Assembly: GCA_028565635.1 (NCBI GenBank)
Contig: JAOXYB010081721.1
Location: 1-23,029 of the forward strand
Direction: 5' to 3'
Source of the DNA: Phoronis ovalis
Lineage: Eukaryota; Phoronida; Phoronidae
DNA: 23,029 nt
Positions 10,103 to 18,848 of this stretch are shown piece after piece. Under the pieces are notes generated by a model, which searched no databases, was not told the DNA's origin, and saw nothing but the letters and a program-made list of their open reading frames with translations. The position numbers were made by a program, and so were the translations under genes. Positions within the stretch are counted from its first letter, which is position 1, and every line of letters starts with the position of its first letter.

Positions 10103-12540
10103 CTGAAAAATACAGTCATAATTTTGTAAAGGATATGTGATGGTTATAAATAAGAACACCTTCACAAGTTCACATGTACTCAGCACATTTTTCACTTGAA
10201 AATAGGGATATGTACAGTAGATAACATTTTGAAAATAAATCCTCAATGGAACATATAGATGTTAAAAATCTATATTACTGTCAAGCTTGCGTCATTCAGT
10301 GAATACAAAATTAGGCAACAAATCATTAAGATTAATTTAAGGTCAAGTATAATTTGTTACTTATCAATTATTAATTATGATCCCCACTCCGAGCATAAAT
10401 TTTATGACGCACTATTCCTTTCTCTCCATCATGAATATTTATTGGGCCTACGCACGAATAAAGGAAATCAAGTTCATCGACCGAATTACATTAAATAAAA
10501 CAATATTTTTGAAAAATGATTAAATAGCTAGAAGTGCGTTTTTACAGGTGTTAATAAACAACATGCATTGTCTGTGAAACTTCTGTCATCTCTGTAATTG
10601 GTAAATCAAGAAAATGAGACACGACTTAAATGATAAGTGTTCAATTGAGAATCTGAACGTTCTATCATATTTTACTGAAGCTGAAGGCGACTTATGATAA
10701 AACAGAGTTTGTAGTAAGTCATAGGTCTTATAAATTTTTGACTATAAATAATTTCTAATTTCATCAAAGATACGCTTAGTTATTAAAAAAAATCAAATAT
10801 TTTACGTTTAATACCTGCTAAAGTTGTTAGCTAAAATAATGTTTATCTAATCATATATTAAATTTATTGTTTTATTTTAATTTATATCGAAACGAAAAAA
10901 AGTAAACTGTTCGCCAATCTTTGTCCCATATTTGACATTTGCATTTAAACTAATTTATTAAAATTTGTAGACAGATGTAAACGACCGACTATAAGTCATT
11001 GTTCTGAATTTGCTAATTGCAACTCGATCATATCAGCATTAACCAAACAAGAGCATTTCACCAAAACGCTAAATATTAGAAAACAAGTCTACTATGAGAT
11101 AAAAACAGGTGCACTATAAGTTTAAATTATAGTAATATGAAACGTTTAAGAAGAGTTACTGTTAAACATACAATTTTAAGTCATTGATCTCTCTTTTTCA
11201 AAGGCAAAAATGCAATAAAAAAACAACAACATTGCAACACATCGCTGAAGCACTTCAAAAGGATGGACATAAAGAATTGATTCACTGAATTTTTTAAATA
11301 AATGTTAAAATAATTAGGTAGGTGAGGATCCTAAGAAAAATCTACCTTGAGTATTTAAACATTGTTGTCGTAGAATATTTCTATTTAAATCTATCGCATT
11401 ACACTATCATGTATTGTAATGTATGATCAGGCAACTTCAAGGGATGCTGCTGTGAACGTACACTGCAATTGTCATAAAACGGTTTTCTTATCGAACTTAT
11501 ATATGAGGCAATGCCGACTTTACGGATATTTAAGGGTGTTTTAAACAGTTAAAATTTTATGATCGTTTATAAATTTATATCTAAACACAGCGGAGATATG
11601 AAACTTAAAAAATTAAAAGTTTCCATTTGCATTTGCAAATTTTAAGCAAAATTATTTTGCTGATCAAATAAATTGAAAGAATACAAAAAAATGTAATGTG
11701 CATGACAAGAAACCCCTATTTTTTTCTTTTTCAAATGCGCAGCCGGTGAATATGAAAACTTCTTTGAATGATAAATAATTTCATTTTCATTAAAGTGTTA
11801 AGCTTAAAAGTAAGATTTTCTTTTTTTGTTTCATCAACTATTTACGTAATTGCGCAAAGTATAAAGAAGTAGAAAATGTCTGCACAACACCGAAATGTAG
11901 CAAATGATCATAGATAGGATATAACCTGATATAGAATATTACTGCTCGTCTCAGCTATCAATAGCTGAATTAAATATCAAAATAATACGATTAAGAAAAC
12001 TTACACTGCTTTATAAGTAATACTGGTGTTTAGTAAGTTTTAGGATATTTTTTAAATTTTGTCTAAATATAGAAACACTTGCATAAACGTTTGTTTAAGC
12101 TATCACCTTTCACAGATGCTCCCAATTATTTGTTACATGTACATCAAATACTATCGATAGTAAATTTGTACTATCTGTTATTTTTAACGACTAGTGTCAG
12201 TCTACCTAAAAGTATAACCTATAACGGTGACCGGTACAAACAAGCAGAATTTGTAATTAAACAATTAAAAGCAAATAATGATTAACGGATGATTAACCAG
12301 AGATTTTGTTGGAGTGTGTTAATTTATGTTGATGACCATTGCAGCTGGTTATAGTGCGAAAGTACCCTACACCAGGCGGAAGGTTAATGGTGTTTACGCA
12401 CAATGTGTTTTATTTTTTCGTTCAATTGAAAATGATTCACAAACACAACTTAACTAGATAGCCTTTTAGCAAAGGCAGGGTTGCTCATATTGGCTTTTAT
12501 GAACGTTAAATGACCTCCAAATTACCTTTCCAGCATCATT

Positions 12541-12680
12541 TTTAGAATTTTGACCTTTGACCCCTAAATGACCGTTTGGCCCCAAGGTCAGCAATGGCCT
12601 ACCCTGGGGATGTCAAACCTCAAATATCATGCCTTTAACTACAACAGACTTCGAGATATGGCTTACTGAATTTTGGACGA
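12541..12680 (+). repeat. Internal repeat unit A of the MITE-like element
   Basis: Shares with unit B the ordered blocks TTTGACCTTTGACC, AAATGACC, CAATGGCCTAC, GGGATGTCA, then CTTCGAGATAT and GCTT-CTGAA. The copies are clearly homologous despite many substitutions. Confidence 0.75.
12551..12563 (-). promoter_or_regulatory. DR1-type nuclear receptor motif (in transposon)
   Basis: Read on the minus strand this is GGGTCAAAGGTCA, two AGGTCA-like half-sites with a 1-bp spacer. DR1 elements are bound by HNF4 and RXR-type receptors. It is a sequence match only; binding is not shown. Confidence 0.35.
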
Positions 12681-12808
12681 TCAATAAATTAATTGAAAAG
12701 ATGCCAAAAAAATAATAACAAAACCTTTTAGTATCGAAATCTTCTCAAAAATCATCTAAAATACTTCGTTGTAACTCAGTACAATCATTTTAGAACATTC
12801 TGATTTTT

Positions 12809-12946
12809 TATCAAAATTTGACCTTTGACCTTCAAATGACCTTTTGACCTCAATGTCAACAATGGCCTACTCCAGGGATGTCATACATCAAGTATCAAGT
12901 TCCTAGCTGTAACTGTCTTCGAGATATAGCTTGCTGAAAATTGGAA
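12809..12946 (+). repeat. Internal repeat unit B of the MITE-like element
   Basis: Second copy of the unit, offset 268 bp from unit A, with the same block order. It is richer in TGACC words than unit A and directly precedes the purine tract. Confidence 0.75.
12819..12850 (-). promoter_or_regulatory. Clustered DR1 and DR2 nuclear receptor motifs (in transposon)
   Basis: On the minus strand 12819-12831 reads AGGTCAAAGGTCA, a perfect DR1. 12837-12850 reads AGGTCAAAAGGTCA, a perfect DR2. That is four half-sites within 32 bp. They may be regulatory or just the ancestral sequence of the transposon. Confidence 0.4.
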
Positions 12947-12951
12947 GAAAC

Positions 12952-12995
12952 AGAAAAAGGAAAAAAGAAAAAGAAAAAGAAGAAGAAGAAAGAAA
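12952..12995 (+). repeat. 44-nt uninterrupted purine tract
   Basis: Only A and G occur over 44 bases, ending in GAA triplets. Such tracts can form triplex DNA and often expand. It sits near the right end of the MITE-like element. Confidence 0.9.
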
Positions 12996-14141
12996 TCATA
13001 CAAAACCAATAGGCTTGCTCCCTTATAGGAGCAACCCTAATTATGTGTTGACAATTTGGTTAACTGGTTTAGTTCTGTAAATAAAGTATTATGTGCTCAT
13101 AAAGAGCATTTTTATGGATATATAAATAATTTTTCCTTTTGGCAATCGTATCTGTATCACGCCTATTCAACTTTCGGTTTTACAAAATGCAAATCACTTG
13201 TGAGCACTAAACTTATATGAATTTTTATTTTTGCTGACGTTGTATCATTCCAATCATTAATTTGTTTAGGTATTATACTATACCATTCAAAATACTATAA
13301 ATTAAAATTAAAATTGAGTGCACAGCACGGCTGCACCATTCAAACAACATATTTTTTCTTGCTTCATCACATTTTGCTATGCATTACACAGGTTGCAAGT
13401 TTGCAACTGTTAATGATTATGCAATACATTTTTCCAGACGTACATGACAAGATTTTCACAGAATTATATGTATTTATATTTTTTTTAATTTTTGGTTTAT
13501 ATTTGGCTCTGTTCTATTAATTTATAATTGTAAAGCATGCGACTTTATTTAGAAAATCAGTTCACTGTTATACTTTATGGTAATAGTTATCAACAAAAGA
13601 CGGCAAATGTGTCATGTTTTCCGAATACTACCCACAAGAAAGGGTGTATCGTAAACAGAGACATAAGGCAAAACAAGCACCTGTTCCGCCCATTATAGTT
13701 CTCTTGTTTGATGTTATGGTCACTTAATCAGTCAACGCGGGGTGACCTTCCTGTACCTAGCATTACGTTCAAATTAGCTACCCGAAATCGATATAATACC
13801 TCTCGAATAACCTGTAAGATCAAAACCCAGAAAAACGTGTCATCTTTTACATTTTTAGACCACAGAATGCTTCCTCCGTGGAATTATTCTGAATATATTC
13901 CTCCATTAACTGTTTTGTTGTTTTATTTTTGACGAACAGCATTTATTATTACAAAAAATTTATTTGGCACTTCAAATTCTATAAAAGTCGTATTAACGAA
14001 ACTGTTTAGGTTTACTAATTTTTATATTTACACAATGTTGTGCATGCCGATTTTGTATTCTTAAAATCTTGTTCAGCAAAGTGCCAAACCTAATACATAT
14101 GTTGGCTGAAAAAATAAAAGGGAAAATGACTGAAGACTTAC

Positions 14142-14640
14142 CGTGTCTGCAACATTGTCTGGATTCATTTTCTATCCTGGACATATCGTCAATATCACTT
14201 ATAGAGTTTGGCCTAACTGCAGATCCTGTCCTGGTCTCCAAAACTGGTGTCGTTATGTCGCTGGTTGTTGAGCGGACTGTTGTGGTTGTAGTAGATGGCT
14301 CTGTTGTTGTTGTTGTTTGTGGCGACGCTGTCGAAGGCAATGTGGTTGGTATGTGTGTAGGTAACCTTGCGGCATGTGATCTCCATATTTCGCCACGGCC
14401 TCCACCAGGATGACCCCCTCTTCCACCATGCCCAACTTGGCCGAGACCTTTTCTGCTTTCTATTATGCCGCCAAAATCGAAATGTGCAATTGGTCTATTG
14501 ACTCTTGATCTCACAACACCTCTGTTAGGAAATCTGCCAAATCCGTGAAAGGCTTCTGCAGAAACGTCTTTAAAATACACGAAACAAATGCCTGCCAAAA
14601 CAAAACCGGCAAAATTTGGAGAAAACGCTCTATATTCCAT
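14142..14640 (-). CDS. Novel di-cysteine secreted protein, exon 1 (signal peptide, Gly-rich, mucin-like)
   Basis: The start ATG is at 14640-14638 on the minus strand, 250 nt below a TATA box. The 499-nt exon ends ACACG|GTAAGT in phase 1. Residues 1-28 form a signal peptide with hydrophobic core FAGFVLAGICFVYF and a likely cut after VSA. Residues 29-66 contain FHGFGRFPNRG and several Arg. Residues 67-83 are Gly-rich (GQVGHGGRGGHPGGGRG). Residues 99-131 are Thr/Ser/Pro-rich with two TTTTT runs, a mucin-like stretch likely to be O-glycosylated. Residues 163/164 are the first Cys-Cys pair. It splices in frame to 9765-10102 for a total of 278 residues. The layout suggests a secreted extracellular matrix, mucus or surface protein. 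No family was recognised. Plus-strand open frames opposite are shadows. Confidence 0.85.
14263..14345 (-). repeat. Coding ACA/ACC triplet-rich tract (poly-Thr)
   Basis: The Thr-rich segment is encoded by near-repetitive ACA/ACT/ACC codons, seen as GTTGTTGTTGTT on the plus strand. Such tracts change length easily, so this part of the protein may be polymorphic. Confidence 0.6.
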
Positions 14641-14890
14641 TTTTGTTTATAAAATTTTATACTTTTCAGTGAGCGAAGTTTTACAATTCGTACTGCTAAA
14701 CTGTTTATTTACTCAGAAGCTTTAGTTCGTAAATTTATTGAGATTTCTTCAATTTTTTCTTTTAGTAAATTCTTTTCTTGCGCTTTTTACGCAAAGTCCT
14801 GTATTCTTTTTAGTAATCTACCAATCTGGCACGTGGCAACTGTTGATCTCGCACTCCTCTGACTCTAAAAACACTACCTACCACACTTCA

Positions 14891-14900
14891 TTTATATAGC
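14891..14900 (-). promoter_or_regulatory. TATA box of the di-cysteine gene
   Basis: On the minus strand the site reads GCTATATAAA, a near-consensus TATA box, 250 bp upstream of the start codon. Transcription would begin near 14860-14870, giving a 5' UTR of about 225 nt. A strong TATA box fits a tissue-specific, highly expressed gene rather than a housekeeping one. Confidence 0.6.
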
Positions 14901-14978
14901 GTAACGAGCAACTTGTGCGCCCGCCAAATCATGCTAATTTCGTAGTAGGCTTATTATTAATGTAAAAACTTTCTTTCT

Positions 14979-14983
14979 ATTGG
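14979..14983 (-). promoter_or_regulatory. CCAAT box of the di-cysteine gene
   Basis: ATTGG on the plus strand is CCAAT on the minus strand, in AAAACCAATAGAAA. It lies about 80 bp upstream of the TATA box, a usual NF-Y distance. Confidence 0.4.
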
Positions 14984-15267
14984 TTTTCAGTTTAAGGTAA
15001 TAGTAGTACTGTAAAAGTTTCGATTTTCTTTTGAATTGAGATCGTAAGGATGTTCTTGTATAGTTCGACTTTTGTTATTTGTTCATGCCTAACTTTAGAA
15101 CTCTTACTCGTTTTTCAAATAGGAAATGAAACTTTGGTGGCTAGATGTGTAAAACATTGCAGCACCATATCATTTTTTTTTATAAATGATCATGGAAATT
15201 AAGTGTGGACTAAAATTTTTGTATCATTTTACAGCAACTCTGGTAGCCAATAAGATATACTTTCTCA

Positions 15268-15275
15268 TGACGTCA
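15268..15275. promoter_or_regulatory. Perfect CRE (TGACGTCA)
   Basis: Full 8-bp CREB/ATF palindrome about 400 bp upstream of the predicted start of transcription of the di-cysteine gene. A CCAAT word lies 17 bp to its left. Confidence 0.35.
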
Positions 15276-15810
15276 GTGCAGTTATTTTCACAACAACTGA
15301 CATGCACAACTTCATTATGAAGTTACAAAAGCCTTTCTGCGAAATGTTTACAGAAACTATGTAACATAGAAGTTCTTTTTGCCACAAGTATTAAACTATC
15401 ATTGAAACTATAAAAAAAAAATTAATTGTAGTCAAGCGTAAAATTAACCAAGTCAACATTTAATTTTAAAGTTATATTTGCTTTTTTTTAGCATATTTAG
15501 TTTTACACTGTTCAAAATAGACTAAGCGTTTGAGTTACGAATGAGCCGCCAGATGATGAGCCTTTAAGCTCATTTTCCCTGATTGCGTAGAGCGTCTCAC
15601 CTCTGAAAAAATATGAAAGCTTTTGAGAGAGCTAGCCTTTTTATCGCCAATAAAACCTTTGCAAAAATTGAACTGAAAAAAGTAAACATTAAATTGTATA
15701 AAACAGTTCATTGTAAGATGCCCTGGTGACATTAGAGCAAAAGCACTCTGAGCCATCGCGGAAACCACACCTATAGCGAACGTCACTACTCCACACCTGG
15801 AAATTAGGTA

Positions 15811-15818
15811 TGACGTCA
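15811..15818. promoter_or_regulatory. Second perfect CRE (TGACGTCA)
   Basis: Identical palindrome 543 bp from the first. Two full sites this close are unlikely but not impossible by chance in this AT-rich sequence. Confidence 0.3.
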
Positions 15819-16640
15819 TGGTAGGTTTGCAGCCTTTGAAATGCAATACGGGAAGATCATCGACTCTAAAGATTTTAAGAGAGGTCACTTACAAAATTTT
15901 TACTCGATAATTTTATATACAATTAAGAAGTCGAATAATAAACTAGGGCGAAATAAAAACAATTATGCGGACTGACCAGTTAATATTTTAAATAAACTTT
16001 GCCATTATTAAGTGTTCATTGTTTTCTTTAAAATATGCAACATGACATTTGATCGTAAAGACGCGCAGGAAAAAAATTCAGTTGTTTCTTGAGTCTGGAA
16101 GATATATATGGGAAAAAATAACCACATCTAATTGAAAGTTAATTAAAACACTAAAAGTCTAATATTGAACTTTATTCAAGAAGACTGTAATTGTTTCACA
16201 TGAATAGAGTGAGAATTTAAGTACTGTAATTCGCTTAGTTACAAATGTAAGGCCTCCAGAATGTCGCCAACTTTCATATAAGTAGACCTTTCGCTATTTT
16301 TGAACTGCAAACAAAATAAAAATAAAATTTTTTTTTGAAAACGTTAGCGTTTCTTTCAAAACAATGCAAATTTGAAGACGTTAAAATGACCATTTGAATT
16401 CAATGACAATACAGAAAGGCAGGAAGGATAATCGAATATACATTGCTAACATTAACGATGTCTTAAGTGCATTAGACTAACATTAGTCGCGGCTCAGTTA
16501 TTACAGATAATTGAAATAAATATTAAATAATTTAAAAATATTGACTAAAAAACATAATTTCCCTTTAAATTTATAGAACGCAAAACTTGGCTTCTCTAGC
16601 TTACTTAATTGTGCTTTGAATTTAAAGGAAGAAATGGCTC

Positions 16641-16892
16641 TAGTAACATAGATAACGCATGGACATATATACCACGGTATACCACATAAACATTTATACC
16701 CAAACATACCTTTATTGTAAGAACTGTGGCTCTAGGTTGTAGTAACATAGATAACGCATGGACATATATACCACGGTATACCACATCAAGAGGGTTCTAG
16801 GTTGTAGTAACATAGATAACGCATGGACATATATACCACGGTATACCACATAAACATTTATACCCAAACATACGTTTATTGTAAGAACTGTG
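16641..16892 (+). repeat. Three-copy tandem repeat, copies almost identical
   Basis: Copies start at 16641, 16740 and 16805. All share an identical 47-bp core from TAGTAACATAGATAACGCAT to GGTATACCACAT. Copies 1 and 3 extend through CATTTATACCCAAACATAC to GTAAGAACTGTG with one mismatch. Copy 2 lacks that part and passes into GGGTTCTAGGTTG, like the GGCTCTAGGTTG at the junction after copy 1. The near identity implies a recent duplication with an internal deletion. Confidence 0.9.
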
Positions 16893-17675
16893 TATTTTAT
16901 TCTTAAGCACTTAATAGAGGGAGCACAGTTTATTCTGGGATTATTATAACTATGTTATATAAGTCCCATGTTTATTGCAGATACTATGTAGTATAGTACT
17001 GTCCATGATCAATTTATAAAGTCCAATTAATGTTTCTAACGACTGGTATCAGTCTTTCAGTACATATGCTCCCTCTGGGAGTGTCTGTGTGGGTATTATC
17101 CCTTGTCGTTGCGAAGGTTAATTTTTTGCATTCTTACCATGATATGAGGAATGTTTACTTTGTTAGGTGTGGTTTGTCTAGTGTAACGAATCTTAATTAT
17201 TTGAAATCCTCGGAAAATAAGAATTAGATTCCTGCATTCAGCAATACCTAGGTACCGGAAAAGCATTGGTAACATTACAATATTATTGCTTAGTTTTCTT
17301 TTGAAATTACTGTAAAATATATCTCAAACAGTCGGCATTATTCACAAAAAAAATCTGTATGATAGGAAGCACATATGCATTCTTTGAAAAATACACAAAT
17401 GTAAATAAGCAGTTTCCAAATCATTTAATATTAATTTCCATAACATGTACAGTTATTACAGGTATTTAAAAAAGAATGAATCCAACTCCCGGCCCCAATT
17501 CGGGAACTACTACTAAATAAGTTGCCACAGTAATACAACAATTCCGAACCTACTATTTTTACAAAATCAATTTAAGTGCAATCCAGTTGGACTACCGTGA
17601 CCCCGTGAATATATAGGACTCGTGAAATTCTCGACAACCCTTACCAGTACCTAATTCTGAAGTCGACTCATCGAG
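16893..17675. other. Intergenic, no gene seen
   Basis: Open frames such as 17030-17227 (plus) have no recognisable product or splice context. No RNA gene was seen. Confidence 0.6.
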
Positions 17676-17678
17676 CAT

Positions 17679-17921
17679 GTGGATTATAATGATAGATTAT
17701 GTATTCTGTGTAACAAAGGTTTATTAGGTGATGAATTTCACTATCTATTCAAATGTCCCTACTTTATTATTGAAAGAAAGCTTTATTTAAAAAAATACTA
17801 TTATCAACACCCTTCCACTTTTAAGTTTCAAAAACTGATGCAAAATGTTAACAAAAATTATACATTATTATTGAACATTTGTAAATTTGTAAAATATGTT
17901 GCAACCAGAATTGCTGTATAG
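17679..17921 (+). pseudogene. LINE polyprotein C-terminal remnant (80 codons)
   Basis: This is the open C-terminal part of the LINE. C-x2-C, GDEFH and KCP are intact and there is no internal stop. Upstream the frame meets a TGA at 17658-17660 and loses similarity, as expected of 5' truncation. It has no start of its own and is unlikely to be translated. Confidence 0.75.
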
Positions 17922-18083
17922 AGAATTATAAATTTGTTAATTCAGTGTTTGTATTTTTGAAGTTTTAATTATTAATATGTTATAGTTTTTTTTACTGGTT
18001 ATTTTATTTTCATGTTATTTGTTACTTTTTAGTCTCCTTTTTGAGACATCTTTGTAACTGTATGTAAATGTATTTTCTCTTGT

Positions 18084-18132
18084 GGCCCGAAGAGGGCTTT
18101 TCTGAGAATAAACAAATTGAAATTGAAATTGA
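18084..18132 (+). repeat. LINE 3' hairpin and (TTGAAA)n tail
   Basis: GGCCC and GGGCT pair around GAAGA, followed by AATAAA and then AAATTGAAATTGAAATTGA. A 3' stem-loop plus a short tandem tail is a typical signal for target-primed reverse transcription by the element's own enzyme. Confidence 0.75.
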
Positions 18133-18652
18133 CTCCTTGGCCTCAATTCATTACAATTGTTTGCCGCTAGGCTACTCCATAAGCCAGGAGATGTTTTTTA
18201 GCGACATCTGTCGATCAATATACAAATGACGAAATTGTATTATCAGATCTACTTTCTGTTTACCTTATTACTACGCAATAAGTAAAAACTATTACAAACA
18301 GGTTTCATCCGATGAGTCGCAAAATCTAACGAAAGATGTAACTGTCAACCACACTGTAGACATTTTATCGATTTTGTTTCATTATTTTTGAAAATTCATT
18401 TTTGGAACTTGTTTGGCGGAAAGCTTTGATGTGAATCAGCTAATTGGAAATAGTGAGAAATAATCTTTGTGAGGGGAAATTGGGAAAATTTTAGTTTCTG
18501 CATTATAATACATACGTTAGCTGCTTTTACGGTGAACATGAAGTATAATATATACTAAGGGAACTATTAGATCACTTAAAGACACGCTGTTTTGAAAAAT
18601 ATTTCAGACGCAAACGATTGAACTTTGCTTATTTCAATTTCTTCAAATCAAG
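18133..18652 (+). promoter_or_regulatory. Presumed CUL3 promoter and 5' UTR
   Basis: The region lies between the LINE end and the CUL3 start codon. No TATA box is evident at a fitting distance, as expected for a housekeeping promoter. CpG is commoner than in the CUL3 intron. A TATTTCAG at 18600-18606 could be an acceptor of a 5' UTR exon. The transcription start cannot be fixed from sequence. Confidence 0.45.
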
Positions 18653-18718
18653 ATGTCCAGTTTAGGGAAAGCTGGTGGTGCCAAAAAGGACACCAAAATG
18701 AGAATACGTGCCTTTCCG
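18653..18718 (+). CDS. CUL3: Cullin-3 coding exon 1 (N-terminal extension)
   Basis: ATG in AATCAAGATGT opens 22 codons ending KKDTKMRIRAFP, followed by the donor CCG|GTGAGT in phase 0. Vertebrate CUL3 begins, as I recall it, with 22 residues that end RKDTKMRIRAFP, also at an exon end, so both the peptide and the intron position match. The exon is the N-terminal extension before the first cullin repeat; in known structures it adds contacts to the BTB/3-box of substrate adaptors. Cullin-3 is the scaffold of BTB-CUL3-RBX1 ubiquitin ligases in cytoplasm and nucleus (KEAP1-NRF2 and others). The first residues (SSLGKAGGA) vary, as is normal. Exon 2, expected to start MTMDEKYV, is not in the window. 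Confidence 0.95.
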
Positions 18719-18837
18719 GTGAGTGTGGTGGTGATATTTGAAAAATCTACACATGGCTAGCGCCAAAAAGGATAATGTTTATTTTCACATTCTAGTATAT
18801 TGTAAATGAAATGGTCTCCGAAGTTCGATTTGAATCC

Positions 18838-18848
18838 AACATGGCGGC
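18838..18848 (+). promoter_or_regulatory. YY1-type motif AACATGGCGGC
   Basis: The 11 bases match the long YY1 consensus exactly. Such sites lie just downstream of transcription starts of many housekeeping genes. Here it is 120 bp into intron 1, in CpG-richer DNA, so an alternative start close to it is possible. Confidence 0.5.

Larger units (their letters stand above)
12477..13038. mobile_element. MITE-like non-autonomous DNA transposon (about 560 bp)
   Basis: Perfect 10-bp terminal inverted repeats AGGGTTGCTC (12477-12486) and GAGCAACCCT (13029-13038) bound the element. Just inside them a second inverted match is visible: ATATTGGCTTTTATGA at the left against the complement of TCATACAAAACCAATAG at the right, with about 16 extra bases at the right end. 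There is no transposase frame. Internally it holds two diverged copies of a unit of about 140 bp, 268 bp apart, and a pure-purine tract. I could not identify a target-site duplication, so the superfamily is undetermined. A tandem repeat flanked by chance inverted ends is the alternative. Confidence 0.7.
10103..14141 (-). other. Single intron of the di-cysteine gene
   Basis: On the minus strand the intron starts GTAAGT and ends TTTTTCAG; it is 4039 bp. It hosts the MITE-like element at 12477-13038. Short open frames at 12079-12285, 13314-13520 and 13708-13932 (plus) have no recognisable product. An extra phase-1 symmetrical exon cannot be excluded, but none with the Cys-Cys pattern was seen. 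Confidence 0.75.
14984..16640. other. Intergenic region upstream of the di-cysteine gene
   Basis: The only notable motifs are two perfect CRE palindromes (15268-15275, 15811-15818). A 117-codon open frame on the minus strand (15535-15888) has possible splice signals inside it but no recognisable protein. I see nothing else. Confidence 0.6.
17676..18132 (+). mobile_element. 5'-truncated non-LTR retrotransposon (LINE) 3' end
   Basis: The open frame 17679-17921 encodes the carboxy end of a LINE polyprotein. The motif RLC-x2-C-x5-GDEFHYLFKCPYF is the Cys/His cluster typical of the region after reverse transcriptase in many invertebrate LINEs. It is followed by KYVATRIAV and a stop. The 3' UTR has a hairpin (18084-18098), AATAAA and a tail of TTGAAA units. 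The reverse transcriptase and endonuclease are missing, so the copy is dead on arrival. The 5' edge is approximate. A GACTC on both sides (17665-17669, 18131-18135) may be a target duplication but is too short to trust. I do not assign a clade. Confidence 0.8.

Noticed and set aside
9793-10140. Plus-strand open frames of 115 and 89 codons
   Set aside because: They are reverse shadows of the Cys-Cys exon.
13775-13811. Acceptor-like CTTACAG on the minus strand that would give the Cys-rich gene a short alternative end
   Set aside because: It adds only about a dozen residues before a stop, with no Cys-Cys pattern; probably a chance acceptor.
13993-14141. Continuation of the minus-strand frame past 14142
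   Set aside because: The frame reads through a perfect GTAAGT donor into intron; the in-frame splice to 10102 continues the Cys-Cys pattern at once.
14069-14413. Plus-strand open frame of 114 codons
   Set aside because: It lies opposite the spliced coding exon on the minus strand; its Val-rich content is the reverse reading of the Thr codons.
15535-15888. 117-codon minus-strand frame with possible splice sites (a TTTTTTCAG acceptor and a GTGAGA donor)
   Set aside because: No recognisable protein, no partner exon, and several frames are open because of composition.
18680-18772. Exact 11-bp repeat GCCAAAAAGGA in CUL3 exon 1 and intron
   Set aside because: Short A-rich word, likely coincidence.
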